From Competibacteraceae bacterium UBA6584 (lineage in GTDB: Bacteria > Pseudomonadota > Gammaproteobacteria > Competibacterales > Competibacteraceae), in the NCBI GenBank assembly GCA_002433805.1, contig DJIW01000140.1:1-16295 (forward strand): a DNA stretch of 16,295 bases. The letters are read 5' to 3'. The stretch's first letter is position 1. Each line of letters begins with the position of its first letter. Shown in pieces: positions 6,129-13,141 of the stretch. The position numbers and the translations under genes were made by a program. A model generated the notes under the pieces. It was given only the letters and a program-made list of their open reading frames with translations. It did not search any database and was not told where the DNA came from.

Positions 6129-7313
6129 TTACCGCGCGACAACCCGGCCGATCCGCTCCAAGGCCTTGGTCAGATTGTCCATGCTGGTGGCGAAGGAAAT
6201 CCGCCCGCAGCCTTCCGCGCCGAAGGCCGAACCGGGCACCAAGGCCACGCCGACTTCATTGAGCAACACTTCCGCGAAGGCGATGTCATTGGCAAGATCT
6301 AGCCGCTCGATCACCTTTTGAAAGCTGGGGAAGATGTAGAAGGTGCCATCGGCCGGCGCGACCTTGACGCCCGGCATCGCTTTCAAAGCCTCAAGAACAT
6401 AATCATGACGCTTCTTGAACGCATCGGTCATCATCCCGATGAAGGACTGATCGCCGTTCAAGGCCGCCTCCGCCGCCACTTGCGAAATCGAGGTCGGGTT
6501 GGAGGTGCTTTGCGATTGGATGTTGCTCATGGCGTTGATTAAATCCCTGGGACCGCCGCAGTAGCCGATGCGCCAGCCGGTCATCGAATAGGCTTTGGAC
6601 ACGCCATTCAAAACGATGGTGCGGTCGTAGAGATCCGGGCAGACGTTGAGGAGGTTACAGAATTTCTCCCCCGTCCATTGGATATGCTCGTACATATCGT
6701 CGGTGGCGATATACACCTGCGGATGCCGGCGCAGCACCTCGCCGAGCGCCGTTAATTCTGCCGCACTGTAAGCGACGCCGGTCGGGTTGGACGGGCTGTT
6801 GATCACCAGTAGTTTGGTGCGCGGGGTGATCGCGGCTTCCAACTGTTGCGGGGTCATCTTGAAATGCTGGTCGATGCCGGCCTCGACGATCACCGGCTTG
6901 CCATCCGCTAGCAACACCATATCAGGGTAAGAGACCCAATACGGCGCGGGGATGATCACCTCATCGCCGCTATCCAGCAGGGCCTGCGCCAGATTGTAAA
7001 AACTCTGCTTGCCGCCGCAGGACACCAGAATCTGTTTCGGCTCATAATTGAGACCGTTATCGCGCTGAAACTTGGCGATGATGGCTTTTTTTAGGCCAGC
7101 CGTGCCGTCCACCGGGGTATATTTGGTGAAACCGGCGTGGATCGCCTTGATGGCGGCTTCCTTGATGAAATCGGGGGTATCGAAATCGGGCTCGCCCGCG
7201 CCCAGACCGATCACATCCTTGCCGGCGGCTTTGAGTTCGTTGGCCTTGGCGGTGACGGCCAAGGTGGGAGACGGCTTGATGCGCTGCACGCGCTCGGAAA
7301 GAGGGGTACTCAC
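6129..7313 (-). CDS. Pyridoxal-phosphate aminotransferase, class I, aspartate type (subgroup Ib)
   Basis: This enzyme most likely transfers the amino group between aspartate and 2-oxoglutarate. The 394 residues show the fold-type I features: GAGEPDFDTP (38-47), NPTG (176-179), the PLP-binding lysine in SKAYSMTGWRIG (Lys240), and the C-terminal substrate arginine in GRISFATS (Arg371). The sequence is of the bacterial Ib kind, some members of which also use prephenate, so the exact substrate is open. I chose the GTG at 7313 because it is preceded by AGGAG at good spacing and gives the family N-terminus SERVQRIKPSPT; an in-frame ATG at 7406 would add 31 unrelated residues and overlap uvrB. It is divergent from uvrB. 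Confidence 0.93.
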   Translation of the reverse strand: MSTPLSERVQRIKPSPTLAVTAKANELKAAGKDVIGLGAGEPDFDTPDFIKEAAIKAIHAGFTKYTPVDGTAGLKKAIIAKFQRDNGLNYEPKQILVSCGGKQSFYNLAQALLDSGDEVIIPAPYWVSYPDMVLLADGKPVIVEAGIDQHFKMTPQQLEAAITPRTKLLVINSPSNPTGVAYSAAELTALGEVLRRHPQVYIATDDMYEHIQWTGEKFCNLLNVCPDLYDRTIVLNGVSKAYSMTGWRIGYCGGPRDLINAMSNIQSQSTSNPTSISQVAAEAALNGDQSFIGMMTDAFKKRHDYVLEALKAMPGVKVAPADGTFYIFPSFQKVIERLDLANDIAFAEVLLNEVGVALVPGSAFGAEGCGRISFATSMDNLTKALERIGRVVAR

Positions 7314-7370
7314 AGCGGCTCCTGAAGATTGACCGATAAGGTTGAACACTGGGGTTGAATATGCTGTCGG

Positions 7371-7399
7371 ATCATACTGAAAATTCACGCCTCGACCAA
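7371..7399 (-). promoter_or_regulatory. Putative promoter of the aminotransferase gene
   Basis: On the minus strand the -10 candidate TATGAT (7371-7376, 5 of 6 matches) is separated by 17 bp from a weak -35 TTGGTC (7394-7399). It overlaps the uvrB start codon region. I saw no convincing promoter for uvrB in the same 85-bp spacer and no LexA box of the CTGT-N8-ACAG form. Confidence 0.4.
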
Positions 7400-9444
7400 T
7401 GCTCATGCAAACTCACAACGCTTTCGCACTCCGCGCCCATTTCCAGCCCGCCGGCGACCAGCCCGATGCCATCGGCGCGCTGGTCGGCGGTGTGAACAAT
7501 GGTCTGACTCATCAGACCTTGCTCGGCGTGACCGGCAGCGGCAAGACTTTCACCGTCGCCAACGTCATCGCCGCCGTGCAGCGTCCCGCGCTGGTGCTCG
7601 CGCCCAACAAGACCCTGGCGGCGCAACTCTACGGCGAGATGAAGGAATTTTTTCCGGAAAACGCGGTGGAGTATTTCGTTTCCTATTACGACTATTACCA
7701 GCCGGAAGCCTACGTGCCCTCGTCGGACACCTACATCGAAAAGGATGCTTCGATCAACGAGCATGTCGAGCAGATGCGCTTGTCGGCGACCAAGGCGATT
7801 CTGGAGCGGCCCGATACCATTATCGTCGCCACGGTTTCGGCGATTTACGGCTTGGGCGATCCCGAGTCGTACATGAAAATGCTGCTCCATCTGGTGCGCG
7901 GCGAAAAAGTCGACCAGCGCGCCATCCTGCGCCGGTTGGCGGATTTGCAATATACCCGCAACGATCTGGAACTGGCGCGCGGCACTTTTCGAGTCCGGGG
8001 CGAGGTGATCGACATCCATCCCGCCGAATCCGATACCGAGGCGGTGCGGGTAGAGCTGTTCGACGACGAAATCGAATCGTTGAGCCTGTTCGATCCATTG
8101 ACCGGCAAGGTCTTGCGCAAGACGCCGCGCTATACGGTCTATCCCAAGACCCACTATGTCACCCCGCGCGAGCAGTTGCTAAAGTCGGTCGATCAAATCA
8201 AGGATGAATTGCAGGACCGACTCAATGAGTTAAACGCCGCTAACAAACTGCTGGAAGCGCAACGGCTGGAGCAGCGCACCCGCTACGATATCGAGATGAT
8301 GCTGGAATTGGGCTATTGCAGCGGTATCGAGAATTATTCCCGCTACCTGTCGGGGCGCGAGGCGGGCGAGCCGCCACCGACCTTGCTGGATTATCTGCCG
8401 CCGGAAGCCTTAATTTTCATCGATGAAAGCCATGTGACCGTGCCACAACTGGGCGGGATGTACCGAGGTGATCGCTCGCGCAAGGAAACCCTGGTCGAAT
8501 ACGGCTTCCGGCTGCCCTCGGCGCTGGATAACCGGCCGTTGCGCTTTGACGAGTTCGAGCGCTTGAGCGGCCAGACCATCTTTATTTCCGCCACCCCCGG
8601 CGCGTTCGAACAGGAGCATTCGGCGGGGGCGGTGGTGGAACAGGTGGTGCGGCCGACCGGTCTGGTCGATCCCGAGGTCGAAGTTCGGCCGGCCTTGCAT
8701 CAAGTGGACGATCTGCTCGGCGAAATCCGCGAGCGGACCACGGCCAAGGAGCGCGTGTTGGTCACAACGCTCACCAAGCGGATGGCCGAGGATTTGACCG
8801 AATATCTGGCCGAAAATGGGGTGAAGGTGCGCTATCTGCACGCCGACATCGAGACGGTGGAGCGGGTCGAGATCATCCGCGATTTGCGGCTGGGTCAGTT
8901 CGACGTGCTGGTTGGCATCAATCTGTTGCGGGAAGGCTTGGATTTGCCGGAAGTGTCGCTGGTGGCGATTCTCGACGCCGACAAGGAAGGTTTTCTGCGC
9001 TCCGACCGCTCCTTGATTCAGACGGTGGGGCGCGCCGCCCGCAACCTGCACGGCAAAGCGATTCTGTACGCCGATCACATTACCGGTTCGATGCGGCGAG
9101 CGCTGGATGAAACCGAACGCCGCCGCGCCAAGCAGCGGGCGCACAACCGAGCGCACAATATCACCCCGCGAGGGATCGAAAAGGCGGTGGCGGATATCAT
9201 GGAAGGAGCGTACTCACATCCCGGCGCGCCGCTGCCGGCCGCGCAATACGCCAAGGTGGCGGAGGAAGCGGCGGCTTACGCCCGCGAAACACCGGCGTTA
9301 TTGATGAAGAAGATCAAGAAATTGGAGCAGGAGATGTACCGCCACGCCCGCGATCTGGAGTTCGAGCAAGCGGCCAAACTGCGGGATGAGATTGAAAGGA
9401 TTCGGCGGTTTGGGTTGGGGATGCTGGAGGCGAAGGCCGGATGA
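7399..9444 (+). CDS. uvrB: UvrABC system protein B (excinuclease subunit)
   Basis: UvrB is the central damage-recognition helicase-like subunit of nucleotide excision repair; it takes DNA from UvrA and positions UvrC. The 681-residue product has Walker A GVTGSGKT (43-50), the DNA-gripping beta-hairpin region with YYDYYQPEAY, the DESH motif (342-345), TLTKRMAEDL, the motif VI QTVGRAARN, and a C-terminal UVR domain (KKLEQEM through FEQAAKLRDEI) that contacts UvrC. Length fits the family (about 670). Two ATGs, 7399 and 7405, are both possible starts; neither has a strong Shine-Dalgarno. No SOS operator was seen, so regulation may differ from E. coli. Confidence 0.97.
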   Translation: MLMQTHNAFALRAHFQPAGDQPDAIGALVGGVNNGLTHQTLLGVTGSGKTFTVANVIAAVQRPALVLAPNKTLAAQLYGEMKEFFPENAVEYFVSYYDYYQPEAYVPSSDTYIEKDASINEHVEQMRLSATKAILERPDTIIVATVSAIYGLGDPESYMKMLLHLVRGEKVDQRAILRRLADLQYTRNDLELARGTFRVRGEVIDIHPAESDTEAVRVELFDDEIESLSLFDPLTGKVLRKTPRYTVYPKTHYVTPREQLLKSVDQIKDELQDRLNELNAANKLLEAQRLEQRTRYDIEMMLELGYCSGIENYSRYLSGREAGEPPPTLLDYLPPEALIFIDESHVTVPQLGGMYRGDRSRKETLVEYGFRLPSALDNRPLRFDEFERLSGQTIFISATPGAFEQEHSAGAVVEQVVRPTGLVDPEVEVRPALHQVDDLLGEIRERTTAKERVLVTTLTKRMAEDLTEYLAENGVKVRYLHADIETVERVEIIRDLRLGQFDVLVGINLLREGLDLPEVSLVAILDADKEGFLRSDRSLIQTVGRAARNLHGKAILYADHITGSMRRALDETERRRAKQRAHNRAHNITPRGIEKAVADIMEGAYSHPGAPLPAAQYAKVAEEAAAYARETPALLMKKIKKLEQEMYRHARDLEFEQAAKLRDEIERIRRFGLGMLEAKAG

Positions 9445-9457
9445 AAACGGTTGTAAA

Positions 9458-9676
9458 ATGGCCGCTCGCTCGTTGCCGCACCCCAATACCCTGCTCATCG
9501 ACAGCGAACAACTGGTAGCGAGCGATGCCCTCGACGACAACTTCCGCCGCATGGCCGCCGGCGAAATCGAACGGTATGCGGGACGACTTTGCCAAGAAGG
9601 TCGAAAGCGAATTCGCCAAGATGATCGACCGATGTCTGACCAAGCGGGCGGCGTGTTAGACCGACACGAACATTGA
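9458..9676 (+). pseudogene. Fragment resembling a type III restriction/DEAD-box helicase (Res-like)
   Basis: After the uvrB stop a frame reads NTLLIDSEQL, then ALDDNFRRMAAGEIER. To my memory this matches an internal segment of large type III restriction Res-type helicases, where the parent protein is around 900-1000 residues. Here only about 40 residues survive. After about 9570 the sense frame seems to shift: from the ATG at 9576 the second frame gives RDDFAKKVESEFAKMID and stops at 9659. Neither frame has a clear ribosome-binding site. I read this as a decayed remnant, possibly rejoined with other sequence by deletion. The family call rests on recall only and was not searched. Confidence 0.45.
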
Positions 9677-9689
9677 TCTCGTGTATATT
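9661..9689 (+). promoter_or_regulatory. Putative promoter of the toxin-antitoxin pair
   Basis: The -10 TATATT (9684-9689, 5 of 6) lies 17 bp after a CCGACA (9661-9666, 4 of 6 to the -35 consensus). The start point would fall near 9696, inside the second palindrome of the operator, as expected for an autorepressed toxin-antitoxin promoter. Confidence 0.5.
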
Positions 9690-9710
9690 CGTCGTGTCTA
9701 GCGAACACGA
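9664..9710. promoter_or_regulatory. Four-half-site operator of the toxin-antitoxin pair
   Basis: ACACGA (9664-9669) and TCGTGT (9679-9684) form one inverted repeat; TCGTGT (9692-9697) and ACACGA (9705-9710) form a second. They surround and overlap the promoter and end 9 bp before the antitoxin ATG. Such paired palindromes are typical binding sites for ribbon-helix-helix antitoxins and their complexes with toxin. Confidence 0.65.
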
Positions 9711-9719
9711 GAATTCTCT

Positions 9720-9947
9720 ATGAATAAAAATATCACGTTTTCCGCCGATGCGGCGTTGATCGAAGAAGCCCGCGAGGCCGCGCAAGCGGATAACACCACA
9801 CTCAACGAACAATTCCGCTTGTGGCTGGAAAGCTATGCCCGCAAACGGCAAGTCGAAAAGGCCATGGAAACCATTGAGCGAATTCGGGGGTATGCGAGTT
9901 CGGGCGGCCGCAAGTTTACCCGCGAGGAAATGAATGAGCGGCGTTGA
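9720..9947 (+). CDS. VapB-like antitoxin, probable ribbon-helix-helix
   Basis: The 75-residue protein starts with a short beta strand (NITFSAD) followed by two helices (ALIEEAREAAQADN and TTLNEQFRLWLESYA), the pattern of a ribbon-helix-helix DNA-binding dimer. The charged C-terminal half would bind and neutralise the toxin. It overlaps the following PIN-domain gene by 14 bp, so antitoxin and toxin are translated together, with the antitoxin first. The ribosome-binding site is weak. A symmetrical operator lies just upstream, which fits autoregulation. The link to VapB rests on fold pattern and context, not on a full match, so the exact antitoxin family is open. Confidence 0.8.
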   Translation: MNKNITFSADAALIEEAREAAQADNTTLNEQFRLWLESYARKRQVEKAMETIERIRGYASSGGRKFTREEMNERR

Positions 9948-10359
9948 TTTTCTCGATTCCAACATATTGCTCTATACGCTGGACGGGGCTAGCCCCGCGA
10001 AGCAGGGAGTTGCAAGCCGCTTGGTGAGGCAAGCGCATTTGCAACGAACGGGGATCATCAGCTTTCAGGTTGTACAAGAAACATTGCAGGTGATCAGCCG
10101 CAAGTTTCAGGTCGCCGTACGCCCCGAGGACCGTCCAATCTTTCTGCGCAACGTGCTGGTTCCGCTCTGGCGCGTCATGCCCAGCCCGGCGCTGTACGGC
10201 CGCGCGCTCGAACTGCAAGCGCGTTACCAATACAGCTTCTACGATAGCCTAATTCTGGCAGCCGCTCTGGAGTCCGGTTGCACGCGCGTGCTTTCCGAAG
10301 ACCTCCAGGACGGCCAGCGGATCGAAGGCTTGACCATCGAAAATCCGTTTAAGGACTGA
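9934..10359 (+). CDS. PIN-domain ribonuclease, VapC-like toxin
   Basis: This 141-residue protein has the acidic residues of a PIN-domain nuclease: Asp8 in FLDSNILLY, Glu49 in VVQETLQ, Asp104 in SFYDSLILAAA, and Asp123 in SEDLQDG. PIN toxins cut RNA, often tRNA or rRNA, using metal ions held by these carboxylates. All four are present, so it should be active. The start codon overlaps the antitoxin gene by 14 bp. The RNA target cannot be told from the sequence. The pair sits beside a decayed restriction-like fragment, a setting often seen in variable chromosome segments. Confidence 0.9.
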   Translation: MSGVDFLDSNILLYTLDGASPAKQGVASRLVRQAHLQRTGIISFQVVQETLQVISRKFQVAVRPEDRPIFLRNVLVPLWRVMPSPALYGRALELQARYQYSFYDSLILAAALESGCTRVLSEDLQDGQRIEGLTIENPFKD

Positions 10360-10453
10360 GAAAACGGCACCGTTCTTCCAGCTAGTCTGATCAGCAAACC
10401 CATCCTGCCATGGCTCTATCTTCGGCAAATCACATTTTTTGAGGAAAACCCGC

Positions 10454-11545
10454 ATGTCGAACGCGACCCTTCAAGACCGCGCCGCCGGAGCCATTATGGG
10501 AGCCTTCATCGGCGATGCGCTCGCGCTCGGTCCACACTGGTATTACGATCTGGATGAGTTGCGCCGCGATTACGGGCCGTGGATCAGCGGTTACACCGAT
10601 CCTAAACCCGGCCGCTACCACGCTGGCCTGAAGGCCGGTCAACTCTCTCAAGCTGGATTCATCCTCGCGCTCACGCTGCGCTCGTTGGTGGCCTGCGGCG
10701 GTTATGACGAAGATGATTTTTGCCGCCGCATGGATGAGGATCTCTTGACCTTGCTCGATGGCACACCGATGAATGGGCCGGGCGGCTACACCAGCCAATC
10801 GATTCGCGAAGCGTGGCGGCGGCGGGTGGAGCAACAGCAGCCGTGGGGGCAGACCGGCGGCCACGCCGACACCACCGAAGCCATCGAACGCACGCTCGCT
10901 CTAGCCGTTCGCTATGCGCTGGAGCCCCAGAATCTGGCGCTCACCATCACCCAGAACACCCTGCTGACCCAGGTTGATGAGACGGTGGTGGCGATGACCG
11001 TCGCCTATGGCGCGGTCCTGGGCGTATTGGTGCAAGGACACGCTCTCGATGCCAGCCTGTCCAATACACTCATGAAGCAGGTCAAAGCCGGTGTGCTGCC
11101 GTTTCATGCCGTGACCAGCGACCGGCTGCAGCCGCCGCGTCCCGGAGACCCCGATCCGCCGCGCGCCGGACTGTTCGCCTCGCCCGATGCCTTGCTGACG
11201 CCATCCTACATGGCTATCGCCGCCGCCGATCCCGACCTGCGCATCGAGCCGGCCTGGAAGGTCTCGCTGGTCTATGGAATGCCTTGCGCCATCTATCATC
11301 AACTGCCCGCCGCTTATTATTTGGCCGCGCGCTTTCGAGATGATTTCGAGTCGGCCGTGCTGCACGCGGTCAACGGCGGCGGGCAAAATCAGGCGCGCGC
11401 GATACTGACGGCCGCTTTGGTCGGCGCGCAGGTCGGTTTGACGCGCATTCCGGCGCGCTTTCTGGATGGCCTGGACGAAGCTGACGAACTGAGCCGCTTG
11501 GCGGCTGATTTAGCGGAAACGGTGCGGGCGGGCGGCGTAAATTAA
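10454..11545 (+). CDS. ADP-ribosylglycohydrolase-like protein with altered metal-binding motifs
   Basis: The 363-residue protein matches the all-helical ADP-ribosylglycohydrolase (DraG/ARH) fold at its N-terminus (GAFIGDALALGPHWY, 16-30) and near its C-terminus (NGGGQNQARA followed by GALVGA-like ALVGAQVG). Active members bind two metal ions through a TDDT motif and a GGDTDT motif. Here the first appears as SQAG (65-68) and the second as GGGQNQ (308-313), so the usual aspartates are replaced. A separate GGHADTTEAIER (135-146) could carry another function. It may bind a ligand without the normal hydrolysis, or use another chemistry. The ATG at 10454 has GAGGAA just upstream; a TTG at 10439 is less likely. 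It stands alone, convergent with the tautomerase gene. Confidence 0.8.
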   Translation: MSNATLQDRAAGAIMGAFIGDALALGPHWYYDLDELRRDYGPWISGYTDPKPGRYHAGLKAGQLSQAGFILALTLRSLVACGGYDEDDFCRRMDEDLLTLLDGTPMNGPGGYTSQSIREAWRRRVEQQQPWGQTGGHADTTEAIERTLALAVRYALEPQNLALTITQNTLLTQVDETVVAMTVAYGAVLGVLVQGHALDASLSNTLMKQVKAGVLPFHAVTSDRLQPPRPGDPDPPRAGLFASPDALLTPSYMAIAAADPDLRIEPAWKVSLVYGMPCAIYHQLPAAYYLAARFRDDFESAVLHAVNGGGQNQARAILTAALVGAQVGLTRIPARFLDGLDEADELSRLAADLAETVRAGGVN

Positions 11546-11547
11546 AA

Positions 11548-11598
11548 GCCGCCGGTTGCGTCGCCCCGCCCGCGCGGGGAGTGACGCAATCCAGCGGC
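11548..11598. terminator. Long imperfect palindrome between convergent genes
   Basis: Three nested stems pair: GCCGC with GCGGC, TTGCGTC (11556-11562) with GACGCAA (11583-11589), and CCCCGC (11564-11569) with GCGGGG (11574-11579), closed by a CCGC loop. It lies between the ends of two convergent genes, so a bidirectional transcription end is likely, but there is no T tract. It could also be a small intergenic repetitive palindrome. Confidence 0.55.
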
Positions 11599-11641
11599 CA
11601 TTAGCTATGAACTTTCCAGCCTACCTTGCGGGTTCTCCTCC

Positions 11642-11854
11642 TCAAGGCAGAACCGCGCGTCGCCGGTACTCCTCGACCGGCAGCCCGCCGATCCCCCAGT
11701 TTTCGATCTCCACCTCGTCGATCACAACTGTGGTTGCCACCGGCGATTTGTTGAGCACGCGCACCAGCAATTCAGTGGCGCCCTCGATCAGCGCGGCTTT
11801 TTGTTCGGCGGTGACGTTGCCTTCGCGGGTGATCTTAATGTTGATATAGGGCAT
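11642..11854 (-). CDS. 4-oxalocrotonate tautomerase family protein
   Basis: The 70-residue protein starts MPYINIKITREG. After removal of the initiator Met, Pro becomes residue 1, the catalytic base of this superfamily, which interconverts enol and keto acids and sometimes dehalogenates. The length and the central segment TAEQKAALIEGATELL match the family. The C-terminus EYRRRAVLP is a little longer than in short members. The start lies 1 bp after the stop of the NTF2-like gene (TGACATG), so the two are coupled. It is the last gene of the TetR/SDR unit. The substrate cannot be told; the context suggests an aromatic or unsaturated carbonyl compound. Confidence 0.92.
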   Translation of the reverse strand: MPYINIKITREGNVTAEQKAALIEGATELLVRVLNKSPVATTVVIDEVEIENWGIGGLPVEEYRRRAVLP

Positions 11855-11855
11855 G

Positions 11856-12299
11856 TCAGGGTTCTCCGGTGACTGCGCTCGCTTCGTAATGAAACACTTT
11901 CGCCGCGATCCGCCATTCGCCATCGACGTTGAGCAAAGACAGAACATCAACGAAGCGTTTGCCGAGCATCGACGAGCGCATTCGGGCCAACGCGGTGGTC
12001 GGGCCGGCGAATTCGATGGCTTCCAACGCGAAGCCGTAAGGATCGCCTCGGCTTGCCGGCGATGCGCGCGCGGCGACCACCGGCAAATAAGCGTCCAGAT
12101 CGAGCTGCAACAGTTCGCCGCTAGAGGCGGTGGCGTAAGTCGCCGCCGGATGGAAGGCTCGGCGCAGTCGTTCGATATCACCGTAATACAAGGCATCGTA
12201 ATAACGCCCGAGCGACTCGATGACTGCAAGATACGCTTCGCCCGCCGGCGGAAGCGCGGCCGGTGGACGGCTTTGAGCGGTGGTGTTGATCGTGCTCAT
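11856..12299 (-). CDS. NTF2/SnoaL-like protein (putative lumazine-binding family)
   Basis: The 147-residue product has the cone-shaped NTF2-like pattern: an N-terminal helix region (YLAVIESLGRYYDALYYGD), FHPAATYA, and a C-terminal sheet ending in DVLSLLNVDGEWRIAAKVFHYE. Members act as small-molecule binding proteins, isomerases or cyclases; some have no known activity. I chose the ATG at 12299 because GGGAG lies 7 nt upstream; a TTG at 12317 would overlap the SDR stop. It sits 14 bp after the SDR gene and 1 bp before the tautomerase, so it is in one operon and probably acts on the same pathway. The exact reaction is unknown. Confidence 0.8.
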   Translation of the reverse strand: MSTINTTAQSRPPAALPPAGEAYLAVIESLGRYYDALYYGDIERLRRAFHPAATYATASSGELLQLDLDAYLPVVAARASPASRGDPYGFALEAIEFAGPTTALARMRSSMLGKRFVDVLSLLNVDGEWRIAAKVFHYEASAVTGEP

Positions 12300-12313
12300 C
12301 AGCGTGCTCCCGC

Positions 12314-13054
12314 TCAAGCCCGACCGCTGACGAAGCCGCCATCGACTGGCAGAATATGCCCGGTGACGAACTCGGCCCCCACGAGATAGCGCACCGCCTC
12401 GGCGATTTCCCGCCCTTCGCCGACCCGGTTCAACAGCGCGATCCCGCCGAAGGCATCGACATTGACCTGGGCGTGCAGGGGCGTGCGCACCACGCCGGGC
12501 GCGACCATGTTCACGCGAATCCGGTCGGGAGCGAGCTCGGCCGCCAGGCTGTGGGTGAGGGCATGGACGCCGCCTTTGCTCGCTAGCGGGGCCGAGGCGG
12601 GAAAACCGCCGATGGCGTGATCGATCAGCACGGTGCCGATATTGACGATGGCGCCGCCCCGACCCTGCTTCTGCATCCGCCGCACCACCGCCTGCGTGGT
12701 CAGATAGGTGCCGCGCAAATTCCCGTCGAGAAAATGGTCCAGCTCCTCTTCCGTCACCTCGACAAAGGGTTTAGGGGCAAAGGTGCCCGCATTATTGACC
12801 AGCACATCGACGCCGCCGAAACGTTCGACCGCAACGCGCACCAGCACTTCGCCGGTATTGCGTTCGCCGATGTCGCCCGCCGCGCAGGCCACTCGCTCCG
12901 GGACGCCCAGCGTCGCGGCCGCCGCAGCCAGTTTCTTGGCATCACGACCATGGGCAACGATGTTAGCGCCGTCGTTCAAAAACAGGCGGGCGACTTCCAG
13001 ACCGATGCCGCTGGAGGAACCAGTTACGATAACAGTAGGGGTTGAGTTCGACAT
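12314..13054 (-). CDS. Short-chain dehydrogenase/reductase lacking the usual catalytic tyrosine
   Basis: The 246-residue protein has the Rossmann-fold SDR features: TGSSSGIG (11-18) for NAD(P) binding, NNAG (87-90), Asn112 in GNLRGTY, the late PG segment VAPGVVRTP (184-192) and the C-terminal PVDGG. The Ser-Tyr-Lys active site is altered. Lys160 is present, but the position four residues before it is Pro156 in SAPLASK, and the expected Ser lies in IGTVLID, where Thr141 is the likely counterpart. Sequence at that position is unambiguous. The enzyme may use another residue or have a different activity. It is the first enzyme gene after tetR, with a TetR-type palindrome in its leader region. Confidence 0.93.
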   Translation of the reverse strand: MSNSTPTVIVTGSSSGIGLEVARLFLNDGANIVAHGRDAKKLAAAAATLGVPERVACAAGDIGERNTGEVLVRVAVERFGGVDVLVNNAGTFAPKPFVEVTEEELDHFLDGNLRGTYLTTQAVVRRMQKQGRGGAIVNIGTVLIDHAIGGFPASAPLASKGGVHALTHSLAAELAPDRIRVNMVAPGVVRTPLHAQVNVDAFGGIALLNRVGEGREIAEAVRYLVGAEFVTGHILPVDGGFVSGRA

Positions 13055-13098
13055 GAGTAAGTTCTCCGATGGATAAGTATCAACAACAACATTAAAAA

Positions 13099-13110
13099 AC
13101 GACCGGTCGT
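13099..13110. promoter_or_regulatory. TetR-type operator upstream of the SDR gene
   Basis: ACGACCGGTCGT is a perfect 12-bp palindrome, 45 bp upstream of the SDR start. The same 12 bases recur inside the 16-bp palindrome before tetR, so the neighbouring TetR protein is the obvious binder. Confidence 0.85.
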
Positions 13111-13141
13111 CTATTAATTAGGCCCAAAAAAAAAATCGATA

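Noticed and set aside
7314..7398. SOS (LexA) box for uvrB
   Set aside because: I searched the spacer for CTGT-N8-ACAG and found no acceptable match.
8410..9156. 248-residue open frame on the minus strand inside uvrB
   Set aside because: Antisense shadow of uvrB helicase motifs; composition is His/Gln-rich and has no family features.
10360..10453. Possible promoter or terminator between the PIN toxin and the ADP-ribosylglycohydrolase-like gene
   Set aside because: The AACGG-CA-CCGTT repeat has a loop too short to fold, and I saw no pair of promoter boxes with correct spacing.
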